A stretch of DNA of 64,000 nucleotides from assembly GCA_030248065.1 (NCBI GenBank), contig JASAMV010005179.1, positions 1-64,000 of the forward strand, in the 5' to 3' direction. Source of the DNA: Rhynchonema sp. JSB1_4 (Eukaryota; Nematoda; Chromadorea; Monhysterida; Xyalidae). The notes beneath the pieces are model-generated. The model saw only the letters and a list, made by a program, of their open reading frames with translations. It searched no databases and was not told the DNA's origin. Shown piece by piece: positions 1-11,300 of this stretch. A program made the translations under genes and the position numbers. Every line of letters starts with the position of its first letter. Position 1 is the first letter of the stretch.

Positions 1-2026
1 TTTGGATTTTGTCCGTGCTTGTTGCTGGCAGTGTCTTGTTTGTACAGGTCGGGTGTGATGGCTTTGGTTCAGGTGTTCTTGAGTACATTCGCACTGACGA
101 TGACCTGGTGCACAGCCCGCATGTGAGCATAGGTCGAAATGGACAGTCAAAGGCTGCACAGCTCATATCTTTTTGATACAGTTTGTCGCATTTTTTAGTT
201 TGAACTTGATCAATATTTTCCTGCACAAACTGAAAAGTCTTTTTTGCAGGAAGCTGCTCATGAAATCAAGACCCGGCCGATCAAGCGGGACAAACAGGCC
301 AACACAAGGACGGACTTTGTCGACAAATTGCAGGTTTGAATCTGAAATATTGCCGCCAAGTAATTTTCCTGTAATTTTGCCTTTTTGAATCAGGAAACCC
401 TGTTCAACAATTCCGACCTCGTGCTGTACATCGATCAAGAGACATCCGATATTATCTATGATCTGTTACTCGATTCGGCCGAAGTCTACGGAACAGCGTT
501 GGAGCCAGCGAATGAAACATTTGATTTTCTCATTGTTCAATTCAACCATATTCATGTTGTCGCTAACGGTCGGTGCTGGTTTGAGCCACGTCGAACCACA
601 GAACACTTTGGTGCCGTTGGTCTATGCCCCATTGGGTTGGCCCTGTTGTTCGGTGCTGTGCTGCTCACGGCCTGTTTGATGATTAGAAGGATTGAGAAAC
701 GCAGAAATCGGTGGGTTTGCTGCTTGGTGGACTTTATAAGTCGATACTGACGATGACCTGATGCACCGCATGTCTAATAAATCAGACCAAAAGCTACCTT
801 TGGCTGTAACTCCACAAGAGTAACCGATTTGTGTGCATTCCAGCAGCAACTGTGCCATCTGCATGTCCCTGTCCATGTTGTTGTGTTTCTACGTGCTGCT
901 GTTGTGCACGTTGTTCATTGTGCTCGCACTCGTCTTCGACATGGGCGTCTACGAAAGCGTCCGATTTCTGGTGCTGACAGTTTGCGCCCTGCCCGTTGAC
1001 TACTTTTCGATTCCGTGGTTAGCTCGGGGCACTAAATACTTGTTGTTGGTTGTTTAGGTAGGTCAAGTACATACGCAATGGATGGGCATGATAACAACTG
1101 GGCAACGTTTCGTGAGTCTTCTGATCTGGGAGATTTTGGTACCCTGTTTTAGACTAAGCCCATGTAAGCGCACGTTGAGCTACTACTGTATGTAGGCCTC
1201 CATTGGGGCCAGCTGAACTAGCAGGCACCAAGAATTAGCGATTTTTCGGAAAACCTCTTCCCGCACATCTCACTCAGGCCGAACCGTGATTGTACAGTAC
1301 TAGTGCTGCTGATGATCGTGCCCCTGAATGCCACCATCCTGTTGATCCTCGGTCGATTCGGTTGGGCCAAATTGGTCAGATGCATTGCCGGTTATGGCAG
1401 TCAATCGGGCAGTGAATTCTGTCTGATTGATGACACCGATGACAGGTTGGCTACATGATGTTTCATTCAATCAATGTAGCTGTGATGTGACCGACAAATG
1501 CCAACAGCTTTGCAGATGTGAGAAAGTGCACAAACGTATGGCTCAATGCAGTCCGATCGCAGAGGTTCGCGATTTATGTTGGCATGATTTTTTCAAGTCA
1601 ATTTGATTTATTGTATATTGTCTGCTCAAAGAACAGACCCATGTTGTCACGTGCATGCCGGAATTCTAATACAGAGCGATAAATTCGAATTCGCCAGGTA
1701 GCTCGAGCATTTGATCTAGACGAACAAAAACGATTGATGAACCAACCCGACATCAGAGATGACGAGCGCTCATGGTTGGCTGAGGTGAGTTGGGTCAACT
1801 GAAAGAAATAATGCAAAATGTCATTGTGAAATGTTAACAAACATGCCACGTATAATTTTCTCCCCCAAAAAAATTTCAGGTGCGACATTATGACGATCCG
1901 GTGACACCGACCGAAGTTGTGGCCCATCATTTCGGGCCCGATTTCGGCAGCGGTGAAGTGACCACCATTCGCTCGACCATTATTTGTGACACGAATCAGG
2001 CCGACCAGGAAAAGGCCCACATTTGA
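1..2026 (+). CDS. 3' part of an unrecognised multi-exon membrane protein (5' end outside window)
   Basis: I do not recognise the family. Exons I can follow are about 250-333 (ends ..TRTDFVDKLQ), 395-572 (ETLFNNSDLVLYIDQETSD.., probably extracellular), one from about 844 with a strong hydrophobic segment (CMSLSMLLCFYVLLLCTLF), one at about 1302-1451 with a second segment (VLLMIVPLNATILLILGRF), 1699-1784 and 1879-2026. The last two give a soluble tail ending ..NQADQEKAHI and a TGA stop. At least two transmembrane helices separated by a loop are visible, which suggests a multi-pass surface protein with a long ectodomain before the pair. The junction after the 844 exon does not resolve cleanly in phase, so the model is incomplete there. 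The downstream neighbour IFT56 is on the same strand about 460 bp away. Confidence 0.5.
83..120 (+). repeat. Copy of dispersed GGTGCATTCGCACTGA repeat
   Basis: Contains CATTCGCACTGACGATGACC followed by TGGTGCAC. It matches copies near 745, 4516, 6321, 36315 and 41723. It lies in non-coding, probably intronic sequence of the first gene. Confidence 0.55.
745..771 (+). repeat. Partial copy of dispersed GGTGCATTCGCACTGA repeat
   Basis: Contains ACTGACGATGACCTGATGCA, the right half of the family consensus, within an intron of the first gene. Confidence 0.5.
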
Positions 2027-2187
2027 TTGACAGTACAGTTGACTGCCATTAAGAATTATTGAGATTTTGTGATAAACAATGTTTGTGATTATGTCACTTT
2101 CTAACTGCCAACATTATGCATTTTGTAAATAACTTCTGTCATTGCTACATCATCTTGGTCGCAGTAAAGTTTATGGTCCCGTGTGTG

Positions 2188-2193
2188 AATAAA
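2188..2193 (+). terminator. Candidate polyadenylation signal AATAAA
   Basis: An AATAAATAAA run lies about 160 bp after the stop codon of the first gene and before IFT56, a suitable position for 3' end formation of the upstream transcript. It is inferred from position and motif only. Confidence 0.4.
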
Positions 2194-2482
2194 TAAACTA
2201 ATGAAGACAGATGGGTAAGCAGCTTGGTGCCTTTGTGCTATAAATCAAATTTGATTTTTCCAGCTGTTTGAAGTACCAAGGTTGCCTGTCTGTGGCATGG
2301 TGTGTCGCGTGGGTCTCTTTGCAAATGCAGGCGCGGTGTCAGCAACCATGTTGTCATGACGACGAATCACAATGTGCATCAGGTATGGACATGCCCTCTC
2401 GAGAAGTATGAAAAACTGATACTATTCATCTTCTGACGCTCAATCATCTGAAAATTGATATCAATACATTTTTGGAAATAAA

Positions 2483-5400
2483 ATGGTGAGGATTATTCTT
2501 TAAATTTCCAAAAAATAGTGAACTACCAAAACTCTGAAATTTCCCATCATGAACTGCTGCTCTTTCAGTTGCTCTCACGATTCCGTAAAAAGAAGAAAGA
2601 GGCGGAAACTCCCCAAGCAAAGCAGAGTCAGAAGATCCCAGAACTCGCGCAATATCTCGAGCAACGAGACTATGCGGGCGCCATATCGTTGTTGTCGGTT
2701 GGTGAAACATCAACGATAAAGTTAACACATTGTCGAATCAAATAGCGATTTTATTCTCGTTCAGTTTCAAAATCCGTCCAACAAAACCGATAACACGGTG
2801 TCTCTGTGGTTGGCCTATTGTGGATTCCACGCGGGCGATTATAAATTCGCGGCCGATGTGAGTGATGTCATGCTGAGCTCGGTGATGTTTCAGTTAATGT
2901 ATTGCAATTTATCAACGATTTATTCAATCTTTCAGCAATACCAAATGTTGCTCAGAGACAACGCTGCCAGTCCACCAAAATTCGTGGCCACATATCTGGC
3001 TTGCTGCTTGTTCTACATGGGCCTGATTGAAGAGGCGAGAGATGCGTGCGAAAATGGTAAGTCTGACATTCTGTCACACAAAAGAAACAGCCCATCCTAT
3101 TGTGGTTGGATCGGAACATACCGTGAAACATCACTCTCCATCCATTTTAGATGTCAAATCACCGTTGAAAAACCGCCTGCAGTTCTACCTTGCGCACAAG
3201 CTTGCGGACGAGAAGTCACTGATGCAGTACCACTCGCAGTTACAGGTCTGTGACATACAGTACACCTGAATAAATTCCGACCATGTGATATAACTTTAGA
3301 TCCCCGCCTTTTCACTTCAGGACATCATGGAAGACAATCTGTGTCTGGCCAGCATCCATTACATGAGGGGACACTATCAGGAAGCAATTGACATTTACAA
3401 ACGAATACTGCTGTCAAACAAGTTGGGGTACACTTTGTGGCCATTTTGTTGCAGCAACGAGCTCAAATTTTTTTCAGACATTACGTGGCTTTAAACGTGT
3501 ACCTGGCGCTCTGCTACTACAAGCTCGACTATTATGATGTGTCACTGGTATGTGTTCACAATGACAATCAATAATTCAATACAATCAATCAATCTGACTT
3601 GTATCCAGGAAGTGCTTCAAGTGTACCTGCAGCAGTTTGCCGACAGCGCCACGGCGGTCAACCTTCGAGCGTGCAACCACTACAAATTGTACAGCGGAAA
3701 ATCGGCCGAGGTCTGGAATTTATGAATGGTCACATTTTACGAACAGCATCCTAATTCTGTCCTATTGATGTTTCACTCGATCGATTTCAGGCCGAACTTC
3801 GAGTGCTGGAGGAGCAGGCGACGCCAACGTTCAAATTTGCGCAGGATTTAGTCGAACACAATATGGTAAGTGAGATAAGGTTTGCACCTTTCTAAAAGAG
3901 GTGCTCGTTTTGACTGTGACGAATGTTTTCACGAAATGTTTTCATCCAAAAATGTGGGTAAGATGTTTCAAGGCTCTCGCAAAATAGAGTGAAGGATCAA
4001 GCAAGAACGATACATCGGGATCGGGAATTAAGTAACGAATAAAACTACGAAGAACGTCCTCTTATTTTTTTATCAACCTTGCATCAACCAAACAACGTGG
4101 TCATTATTTTTAGCCAAAAACTTCAGAAAAACGGTATGATTGTGCCTCAGGTTGTATTCCGTCACGGCGAGCGTGCGTTGCAAGTGTTGCCCCCGCTGCT
4201 CGACATGCTACCGGAGGCGCGACTCAATTTGGTAAAAAAACATACACATTGGTATACTTCTTTAATAATTTTGAAATATCAAAATTCATTTTGTACCCAG
4301 GTGATTTACCATCTCAAGAATCACCAAGATGTGGATGCAGCGTACGCTCTGCTGCACGATGTCGAGCCGCAGGCACCCAACGAGTACATACTCAAAGCGA
4401 TCGTTCAATGTTTGATTGGGCAGAAGGACATCGATGTGAGAACTTTACGCTTGTTTGGCATTGGAGTCTGCTAGTTTGTTCAGTAGAGTCTGTGGGCAAG
4501 ATGGTACGCCCATCTGGTGCATTCGCACTGACCGATGATCTGGTGCAGAATACAGGTCTGTGAAAACAGTTCGAAGCGAGCAACCAATCCCCGTGCACAA
4601 CTTTATGAATGCAAGCATAACGCACAAGTTCGCCAAAATTATTTCAGAAGTCACAATTGAGCACGGCGCAAGAGTATTTCCGATTGATTGGAAGCAGCCC
4701 GGCTGAATGCGGTAAGATTTTCTGCAGAAAATATCAAACCATAAGAGAGTGGGGGTCTTTGTGCTTCGGGGCATCAGTAAATCTCTAAATATCCTTGATA
4801 TTAAACGCATGGACCCAAGGCAAGACCTGACATACCGAGTGTGAGATTGGCTTCTATTTTCTCTGTTTTTTTAAAATTCCATCCAATTGCAAACATTACA
4901 TCGCAGACACAATCCCTGGTCGTCAGTGTATGGCATCGTCCTTTTTTCTACTCCGTCAATTTGACGAAGTTCTGGTGTATTTGAATTCGATCAAAACGTA
5001 TTTCTACAACGATGATCGATTCAACTACAATTACGGACAAACACTCGCTGCAACGGGGAACTACGTGGATGGTGAAGAGGCTCTACTGCTTGTGCAGGTT
5101 TGGCCCAGTATCCATAGGGATCCAAAATAAAAACTTTAATTCGACCGAATCCACAATCACGCAGAAATGCATACTTGGTAGTCGAATGATTGGATCGGCA
5201 AGGCAGATCCCGTCCCTAATCGGATCAATTTTGATTAGTTTACCGATAATGGGCCACTGTCGATGGCAGATCGATGCGATCAGCCGATCATGAATAAAAA
5301 TTCGCATTTGCAGGATCAGGACATGCGTGTCGATTTCACGTATTTGATGACGCTTGCACGATGCTGTGAGTTGACAAATTGTATTCAAACATTGTGAAAC

Positions 5401-5952
5401 ATCAGACACATTAGTTTGTTGAACGTTCAGACATAATGAACCACAAAGCGCGGCTGGCGTGGGAACTCTACTTGCAGTCAGAATCCGAAACCGATTCGTT
5501 CACAATGCTGCAGTTGATTGCCAATGATTGTTACAGGGTAAATTTGCAATAGGCCTTTTGCATAGCAATTTTGTTCATAAAATTTTTAACATGCAATTTA
5601 GCAGCAAAAATGCATTTATTTTCCATTCAGATGGGCGAATTCTACTACGCGGCTAAGGCGTTTGACGTATTGGAGCGCACGGACAGTAACCCTGAATATT
5701 GGGAAGGAAAGAGGGGCGCATGTGTGGGCACGTTTCAGATGGTCGTTGCCGGCAGAGAGCAAAGGTTCCGTTTTTGTTATTCTTTAGCATGATTTGATTT
5801 ATTTTAATGTTTCATGCACTAATACGTACTGTAATTTCAGTGACGCGTTACGCGACGTGATGGGCATGATACAGACGACCAGTCATCCGCAGGTTGAAAT
5901 GATCGTCAGAGTCATCAAGGGTTGGGCACGCGATAATAAGGTGCCGATTTAG
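2483..5952 (+). CDS. IFT56: Intraflagellar transport protein 56 (TTC26/DYF-13 family), 17 exons
   Basis: IFT56 is a TPR protein of the IFT-B complex that carries cargo in cilia. The ATG (2483-2485) is the last codon of its exon, directly before a GTGAGG donor. Exon 2 (2569-2697) continues [11 protein letters not shown].. and reads through [21 protein letters not shown], matching the start of animal TTC26. Later exons run at about 2765-2857, 2936-3057, 3151-3245, 3322-3427, 3479-3548, 3609-3711, 3791-3865, 4150-4231, 4301-4435, 4649-4711, 4908-5097, 5315-5365, 5430-5538, 5631-5764 and 5841-5952. Diagnostic stretches include [73 protein letters not shown] and [20 protein letters not shown]. The C-terminus ends in ..WARDNKVPI. 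The full family length appears present and no break was seen, so the organism should have ciliated cells such as sensory neurons. Confidence 0.93.
4516..4547 (+). repeat. Copy of dispersed GGTGCATTCGCACTGA repeat in an IFT56 intron
   Basis: GGTGCATTCGCACTGACCGA followed by TGATCTGGTGCA. It sits in the intron between the IFT56 exons ending near 4435 and starting near 4649. Confidence 0.6.
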
Positions 5953-6168
5953 TCTACCGATCACACTTTATGATTAGCCATGTGTTCTTCTGCTTTTTCT
6001 GCAATTCTTGTCGTTTTCTGCGAAAGAGTACCAGTATGACAAAATGACAAGCTCAAACAAATCACAAAAATCATGGAGGTTGCAACAAAATAACTCGAAT
6101 CGCACGCTTGTATCATCCAGTCCAGTCCATCCAATACAGATTATGGAATGAAATGTGAGTATTTTCGG

Positions 6169-7246
6169 TCACGTTTGTCTCAATCGATTGATGACAATGA
6201 CAGCGCCAGCAGCAGCCACACCACCGATCACTCCGATGCCGACCAGACGACCAACGTCCGTTGCGCGCTCGACCTGACAAGCAACATGGACACGAATAGG
6301 TGTGGAGCACGGGGCCACCAGGTGCATTCGCACTGACGATGGTGCGCCGGTCCTTGAAAGCAGATAGAAACGGGCCACGAAAAATCTTATTGCTGCGCAA
6401 TTCACAATGTGGAATAACTTGTGTTTGACAGTGCATCAAGTTGCAATTATTCAGCTGTCACCCACCTGTCCACTCATGAATCGTCCGTATCTGCACCAAG
6501 TTGCGAAATGTTCACAATTGAGCTGACGCAGGTTGTAATCCTGCGAGTTCCATCATTTTGTCGCTCACTTGAAATTAGCCTGGTTAAATCAAATTTGTAT
6601 CCCAAATGTAACCAGACAGCACAAATGAGCAACCTGTGGTCCCTGTGCGGTGGTGGCGCGTTCGATAATGCGCTCCACTCGATATGGTGTGAATCGATGA
6701 TCGTATGAATTGTTGATACGACACGCGTCCTCGTGGGCAACGTCTAGGAATCCGTGCACGCTCACCTGCACATTAGATATAGGAGGAACACTTCGTTCAC
6801 GCAGACAGTGGGGTTCAACATGAAAGGGGTTCGCACTCGCACAAAATTGTGCGTGCTGCAAAATAATCAGATGCAATGTGCGGTTTTCCACACGTTATTC
6901 CTACTTTACCATACAATCATCACACACAACTATAAAGTATGTGCAATGCCTATCCTACAACCACTCACTCCACATCAATGCCCAGCTCGCTGATGTTTCA
7001 CCAACCTCTGCATTGATCGTGTTCAGAATGGCACTCGTCTGTTGTTTGAAAGTGGGGTCAACCAGATGTGCCACACTCCCACCACCAATGTACACAGCCC
7101 AATGCTAAAACAAAGTTGATTGTAATTTCATTTTGATAAAAATTATTTATTAAGTTTTGTACCTTATAGGTGCCCCTATCGAATTCAATGAGATCGCCGG
7201 CCTGTGCATGAATCAGCAAAGCGTGCGGGTTTCGCCACTCCGACAT
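6169..7246 (-). CDS. PLAAT/LRAT-domain phospholipid-metabolising enzyme (H-rev107-like), 5 exons
   Basis: Exons in coding order are 7246-7163, 7104-7006, 6765-6634, 6540-6466 and 6273-6169; all junctions are phase 0 and give 164 aa, close to the usual 160-170 aa of vertebrate PLAATs. The protein begins MSEWRNPHALL, then GDLIEFDRGTYK and HWAVYIGGGSVAHL. His29 and His41 have the family's 12-residue spacing, and NCEHF supplies Cys114, completing the NlpC/P60-type catalytic triad. Between them, INNSYDHRFTPY corresponds to the family's NNKHD-type segment. The C-terminus (LVGIGVIGGVAAAGAVIVIN) is a membrane anchor, as in PLAAT3. Family members act as phospholipase A1/A2 or N-acyltransferases on membrane phospholipids. 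The gene is antisense to its neighbours. A weak alternative is a LRAT-type retinol esterifying role. Confidence 0.88.
6321..6348 (+). repeat. Copy of dispersed GGTGCATTCGCACTGA repeat in PLAAT intron 4
   Basis: GGTGCATTCGCACTGACGAT followed by GGTGCG, inside the intron between exons 6466-6540 and 6169-6273. Confidence 0.6.
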
Positions 7247-8310
7247 GGCTCATTTCAGTAATTTTCAGTGAACATAATAGTCGAGCAGTTTTTTCGAGGA
7301 CAGGCGTATAATTTGGTCAATTAGCGTCCAATTAGACGATTGCATTTGCACAAATTTGCCTTTTCCAGCAAAACGCCAAACTATACAAACAAACAGTTTC
7401 GCTGCAACAGAAAAGTGAAGGCCAGGCTGTTTCGTCTGGCTTGGCTCTGTGAGTTATATTGATTTTGTGCCGTATGCTATGGCTGTGTCGTCTCGAACAC
7501 AGATGTAATGTAGCTGACACTGCGTGTGCAGCCTGGGCGTGTACTGGATGGAACCTAAGCAACGCAGGCATCCGAGGTTGTGCCTACATAACTGTTCAGG
7601 GTGTCAAGTCATTTGCAGACGTGAATCAAAGATGTTCTGGTTCGGTGTTCTGTTGTGTCCTCTGAATGACTTCCACGGTTTTTTCGCCAGTTTGTAATGG
7701 CGATTTCGCCACTTGAGATTTTCAAATCGCCAACTTGGATTTCGAGCTAGGTGGCGATTTTGGCCAGTTCCATTTGCAGGAAGGTTCAGGAAGACCATCA
7801 TTAGTTGAACCCATGAGCGGTTTTCTGTACAATTTCCACCGTTTCTTTGTTCAAAAACCAAAAACTGCGCTGCTCCCAAGAATTCATGATTTGTTGCCTT
7901 CAAAATGCAAAAATCGGTTCTGAAAAAAATGGCCGCATCAATTTGGAAATCTCCACGTGACTTTTGGGTCAAGAAGCGGTTTTCGCCACTGACCATATTT
8001 GAAAAACTTGCGGGGCAAATGCACATCACATGCTCATGCCATGCCATGCCCATGCCCACATGCCCTTGTGGCCCTTCGTTGACCACAGTAAATGGATATG
8101 CACCAGGATTACGGTAATTTCGAACGTTTCGTTCGTTCTCAAAAGAGAAAATAAAAGCGCAGTGGGTCGCTCGCAGCAAAAGCAATGAAGCAAACGCACG
8201 CCCGCCCCAGGCCCGCTGCCCGCACGCAACAGCAATGCACGCAAAACCAAGAAAGGTTCCACATTGCAAAGTTATATAACGTCACTTATCTTGCAGACGT
8301 TGTTATAAAT
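7247..8310. other. Intergenic region between divergent PLAAT-like and SR genes
   Basis: About 1.06 kb separate the PLAAT-like start (minus) from the first SR gene start (plus), so promoters of both are expected here. A 221-codon open frame on the minus strand (7604-8269) has no family features and overlaps the SR promoter side, so it is not called. Copies of a GGCGATTT word occur around 7700-7760. No clear TATA box was seen. Confidence 0.4.
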
Positions 8311-11300
8311 ATGTCCAACACAGCCGGCACTCGAATCTACATTGGCCGCTTGCCGTATCGGGCCACCGAACGAGACGTTGAATATTTCTTTCGTGGCTAT
8401 GGCAAAATTCGGGAGGTGCGCTATTTTAATGCTATTTAGTGGTTTGCGTCGTGCGTTTCTTTTTAATTTGAGAGTGTTATTTTGGCCAGTGTAGTACTTG
8501 GTCAGGGTGTTGACGATAGATAGATTGGGAGTTTGGGTTGGGTGGGACCCGAAATGTGTTGACGATAGATAGATGACCCAAGTCCGAAATCTGGGGGGGG
8601 GTCGACCCAAACTTGTTGACGATAGATAGATGGTGGCGGGGGGTCGCCAAAAATCAAGGTATAGTATAGTGTACTAAGTAGATAATAATGTGTAAATACC
8701 TATTAATGAAAATGTACTTGGGTAGATGTACTAGCGTAGCGCGCGATTTTTTGCCTACCGTAAAAACCTAAATAGAAGGGGGGGGCTCTATTAATTCACT
8801 GACCCCATTTTGGGGGGCTCTATTACGGGGGGGGCTCTATTCCGGGGGGGGGCTCTATTAATTCACTGACCCGAACCTGAAAAATTGTTCCCAGAAATAC
8901 CCCAAAAACCCCTAAAAATGGGTTTAAAAGGATGTTTTTTCGCTTGTAATCGCATTTATTCGTGTCTATTCGTCAATTAGAGGCATATTATGTGCTCTGA
9001 ATGAACAACAAACGTGCATAAATGTACCTGTGCACTACTATCAAGCCTTAATACACTACTGTATAGGGGATGTTACTTTGGGGGGGGCTCTATTCCGGGG
9101 GGGGGGGCTCTATTAATTCACTGACCCCTTTTTTGGGGGGGGCTGTATTCCGGGGGGGGCTGTATTTAGGTTTTTACGGTATTTGGGGTGAAAAATACCG
9201 ATTTTGAGCCATTTTGCGTCAAAAATGTCAATTTTGGGTTCGAAATGTGTTGACGATAGATAGATTGTTCCCAAAATTTATTGACGATAGATAGATTAGC
9301 CCATAAGTGTTGACGATAGATAGATGAAATCAAAAAGTGTTGACGATAGATAGATGAATTTGGGGGGGACCCCCCCGCCCCACCCCCCCCCCCCAAGTAC
9401 TACCCTGATTTTGGCCGTAAAAACCTAAACAGAGTCCCGGCCCGGAATACCCTAACCTAAATACAAGGGATTGGCTAGGGGCTCTAGGTATTCACTGACC
9501 GACCCCATTTTGGAGGGCTCTATTCCAGGGGGCTCTATTAATTCACTGACCCAAATCTGAAAAATCTTTCCCAGAAATATCCCTTGAAACCCCTAAAAAG
9601 GGTTTGAAAGGATGCTTTTTCACTTATCGCATTTATTCATGTTTATTCATAAAAAACAGGCGTATTATATGCTCTAAACGAACAAGAAACGTGCATACGT
9701 CCGTACCTACCTGTGCACAATCGTGTCGCGCGATTTTTAGGGGTTACGAGGTCAAAAACCACCTATTTTTGGCTTAAAGCATAAATCCACTTACGAGATA
9801 TCCTTTGGGGTCGGCTCGAAACCCCCCTAAGGGTTTACTCGAGCAGTGTTGGAGGTGGGGGGGGGAGGGGTAGCCCCCAGTACAGTAGGTATCCCCCGTC
9901 GCCTGGTACAGTAGGTATCCCCCCGATGTTTGGCATGGAACAGTAGGTATCACCCCCCCCTAGGGTTAGAGGTCGGGGGGGGGGGTACCCGACACCCGAC
10001 AGCCGACACCCGACATCTGGAAGTACCCGACACCCGACACCCGACATCTCAGAAAAAAAGCCGACACCCGACACCCGACAGTTGCAAAAAAACCCGACAC
10101 CCGACATCTAGTTTTTGAAAAAAACCCGACACCCGACACCTGTTTTTGGACCAAAAACAGGCAAATTTTTGCTCATTTGCATCATGAGTGCAATTTTTTG
10201 GCTTAAGTTACTGAATTCAGGTATTTTCACACGAAATAAACACCAAAATGTCACATTCTGCGTCGTCGGAAACATTTGGTTCGAAGAAAATTTTCTCTCA
10301 AAATTCTCTCAAGCAATACTGATGTTTTGAACCGTATGTGGGGGGTGTCGGTTGTGGGTTGTCGGGTCCGAAAAAACCCGACACCCGACATCTGGGGGTA
10401 CCCGACACCCGACACCTACACTTTTTTGGCACCCGACACCCGACAGCCGACACCCGACATCTCTCTAACCCTACCCCCCCGATTTTCACCCCGCATAGTA
10501 GTGGCAGGGGGGTTGGGGGCAGTGTTGGAGGTGGGGGGGGGGGGGGGGGGGGGCCAGCCCCCCCCAGTACAGTAGGTATCCCCCCTCGCCTGGTACAGTA
10601 GGTATCCCCCCCGATGTTTGGTATTGTACAGTAGGTATCCCCCCGATTTTCACCCCGGTACAGTAGGTATCCCCCCCGATTTTGCCTCAAAGGTGCCAAT
10701 TTTTGACCAAAATGGCCAAAATTAGTGTAAAATCAGTGGTTTTTACCTGAAATTACCCCAAATTCGCGCGCTACACGCGCAGATACTACGTTTTCACACG
10801 ATTCCACACATAATAAACACATACAAAAATTTTCACCCCAACACAGAACCCCCCCCAACCCCCCAAACCCCCCCTAGGTACATAACCCCCCCCCCCCAGG
10901 CCATCGGCTCTGGTACAGTAGGTATCCCCCCTCTCCGAGCGCGGTACAGTAGGTATCCCCCCCTCCAGAGTACCTCCAACACTGGTTGGGGGGTTGAGTA
11001 CTTACCTCTCACAACTCCAAATCATACCTCTCACAAGCAATTTTATACCTTTTTAAGGCAAAAATGGGTGTTTTTCGACCTTATTTTCCCAAAAATCGCA
11101 AACCCACCCATAACACCTATTTTGAGGCGATTTTCGGCGAAAATTTGGAAAAAGTACTATTTTTACTTCAATTTTTGGCCAAAATTGTATCACAAAAACG
11201 GTGTTTTTTCGCCTGTTTGGGTGACCAAAATCATACCTCTCACGCTTCCGGTCCCAACCCCGCATCATACTTACCTCCCACACATGGGCCTGCCACTACA

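Noticed and set aside
7604..8269. 221-codon open frame on the minus strand
   Set aside because: Low-complexity origin (GGCGATTT-like words), no domain or clear paralogue, and it overlaps the promoter side of the SR gene. Probably chance.
9981..10465. Interstitial telomere
   Set aside because: The CCGACAC-type unit is not a known animal telomere repeat and the arrays are inside a mobile element.
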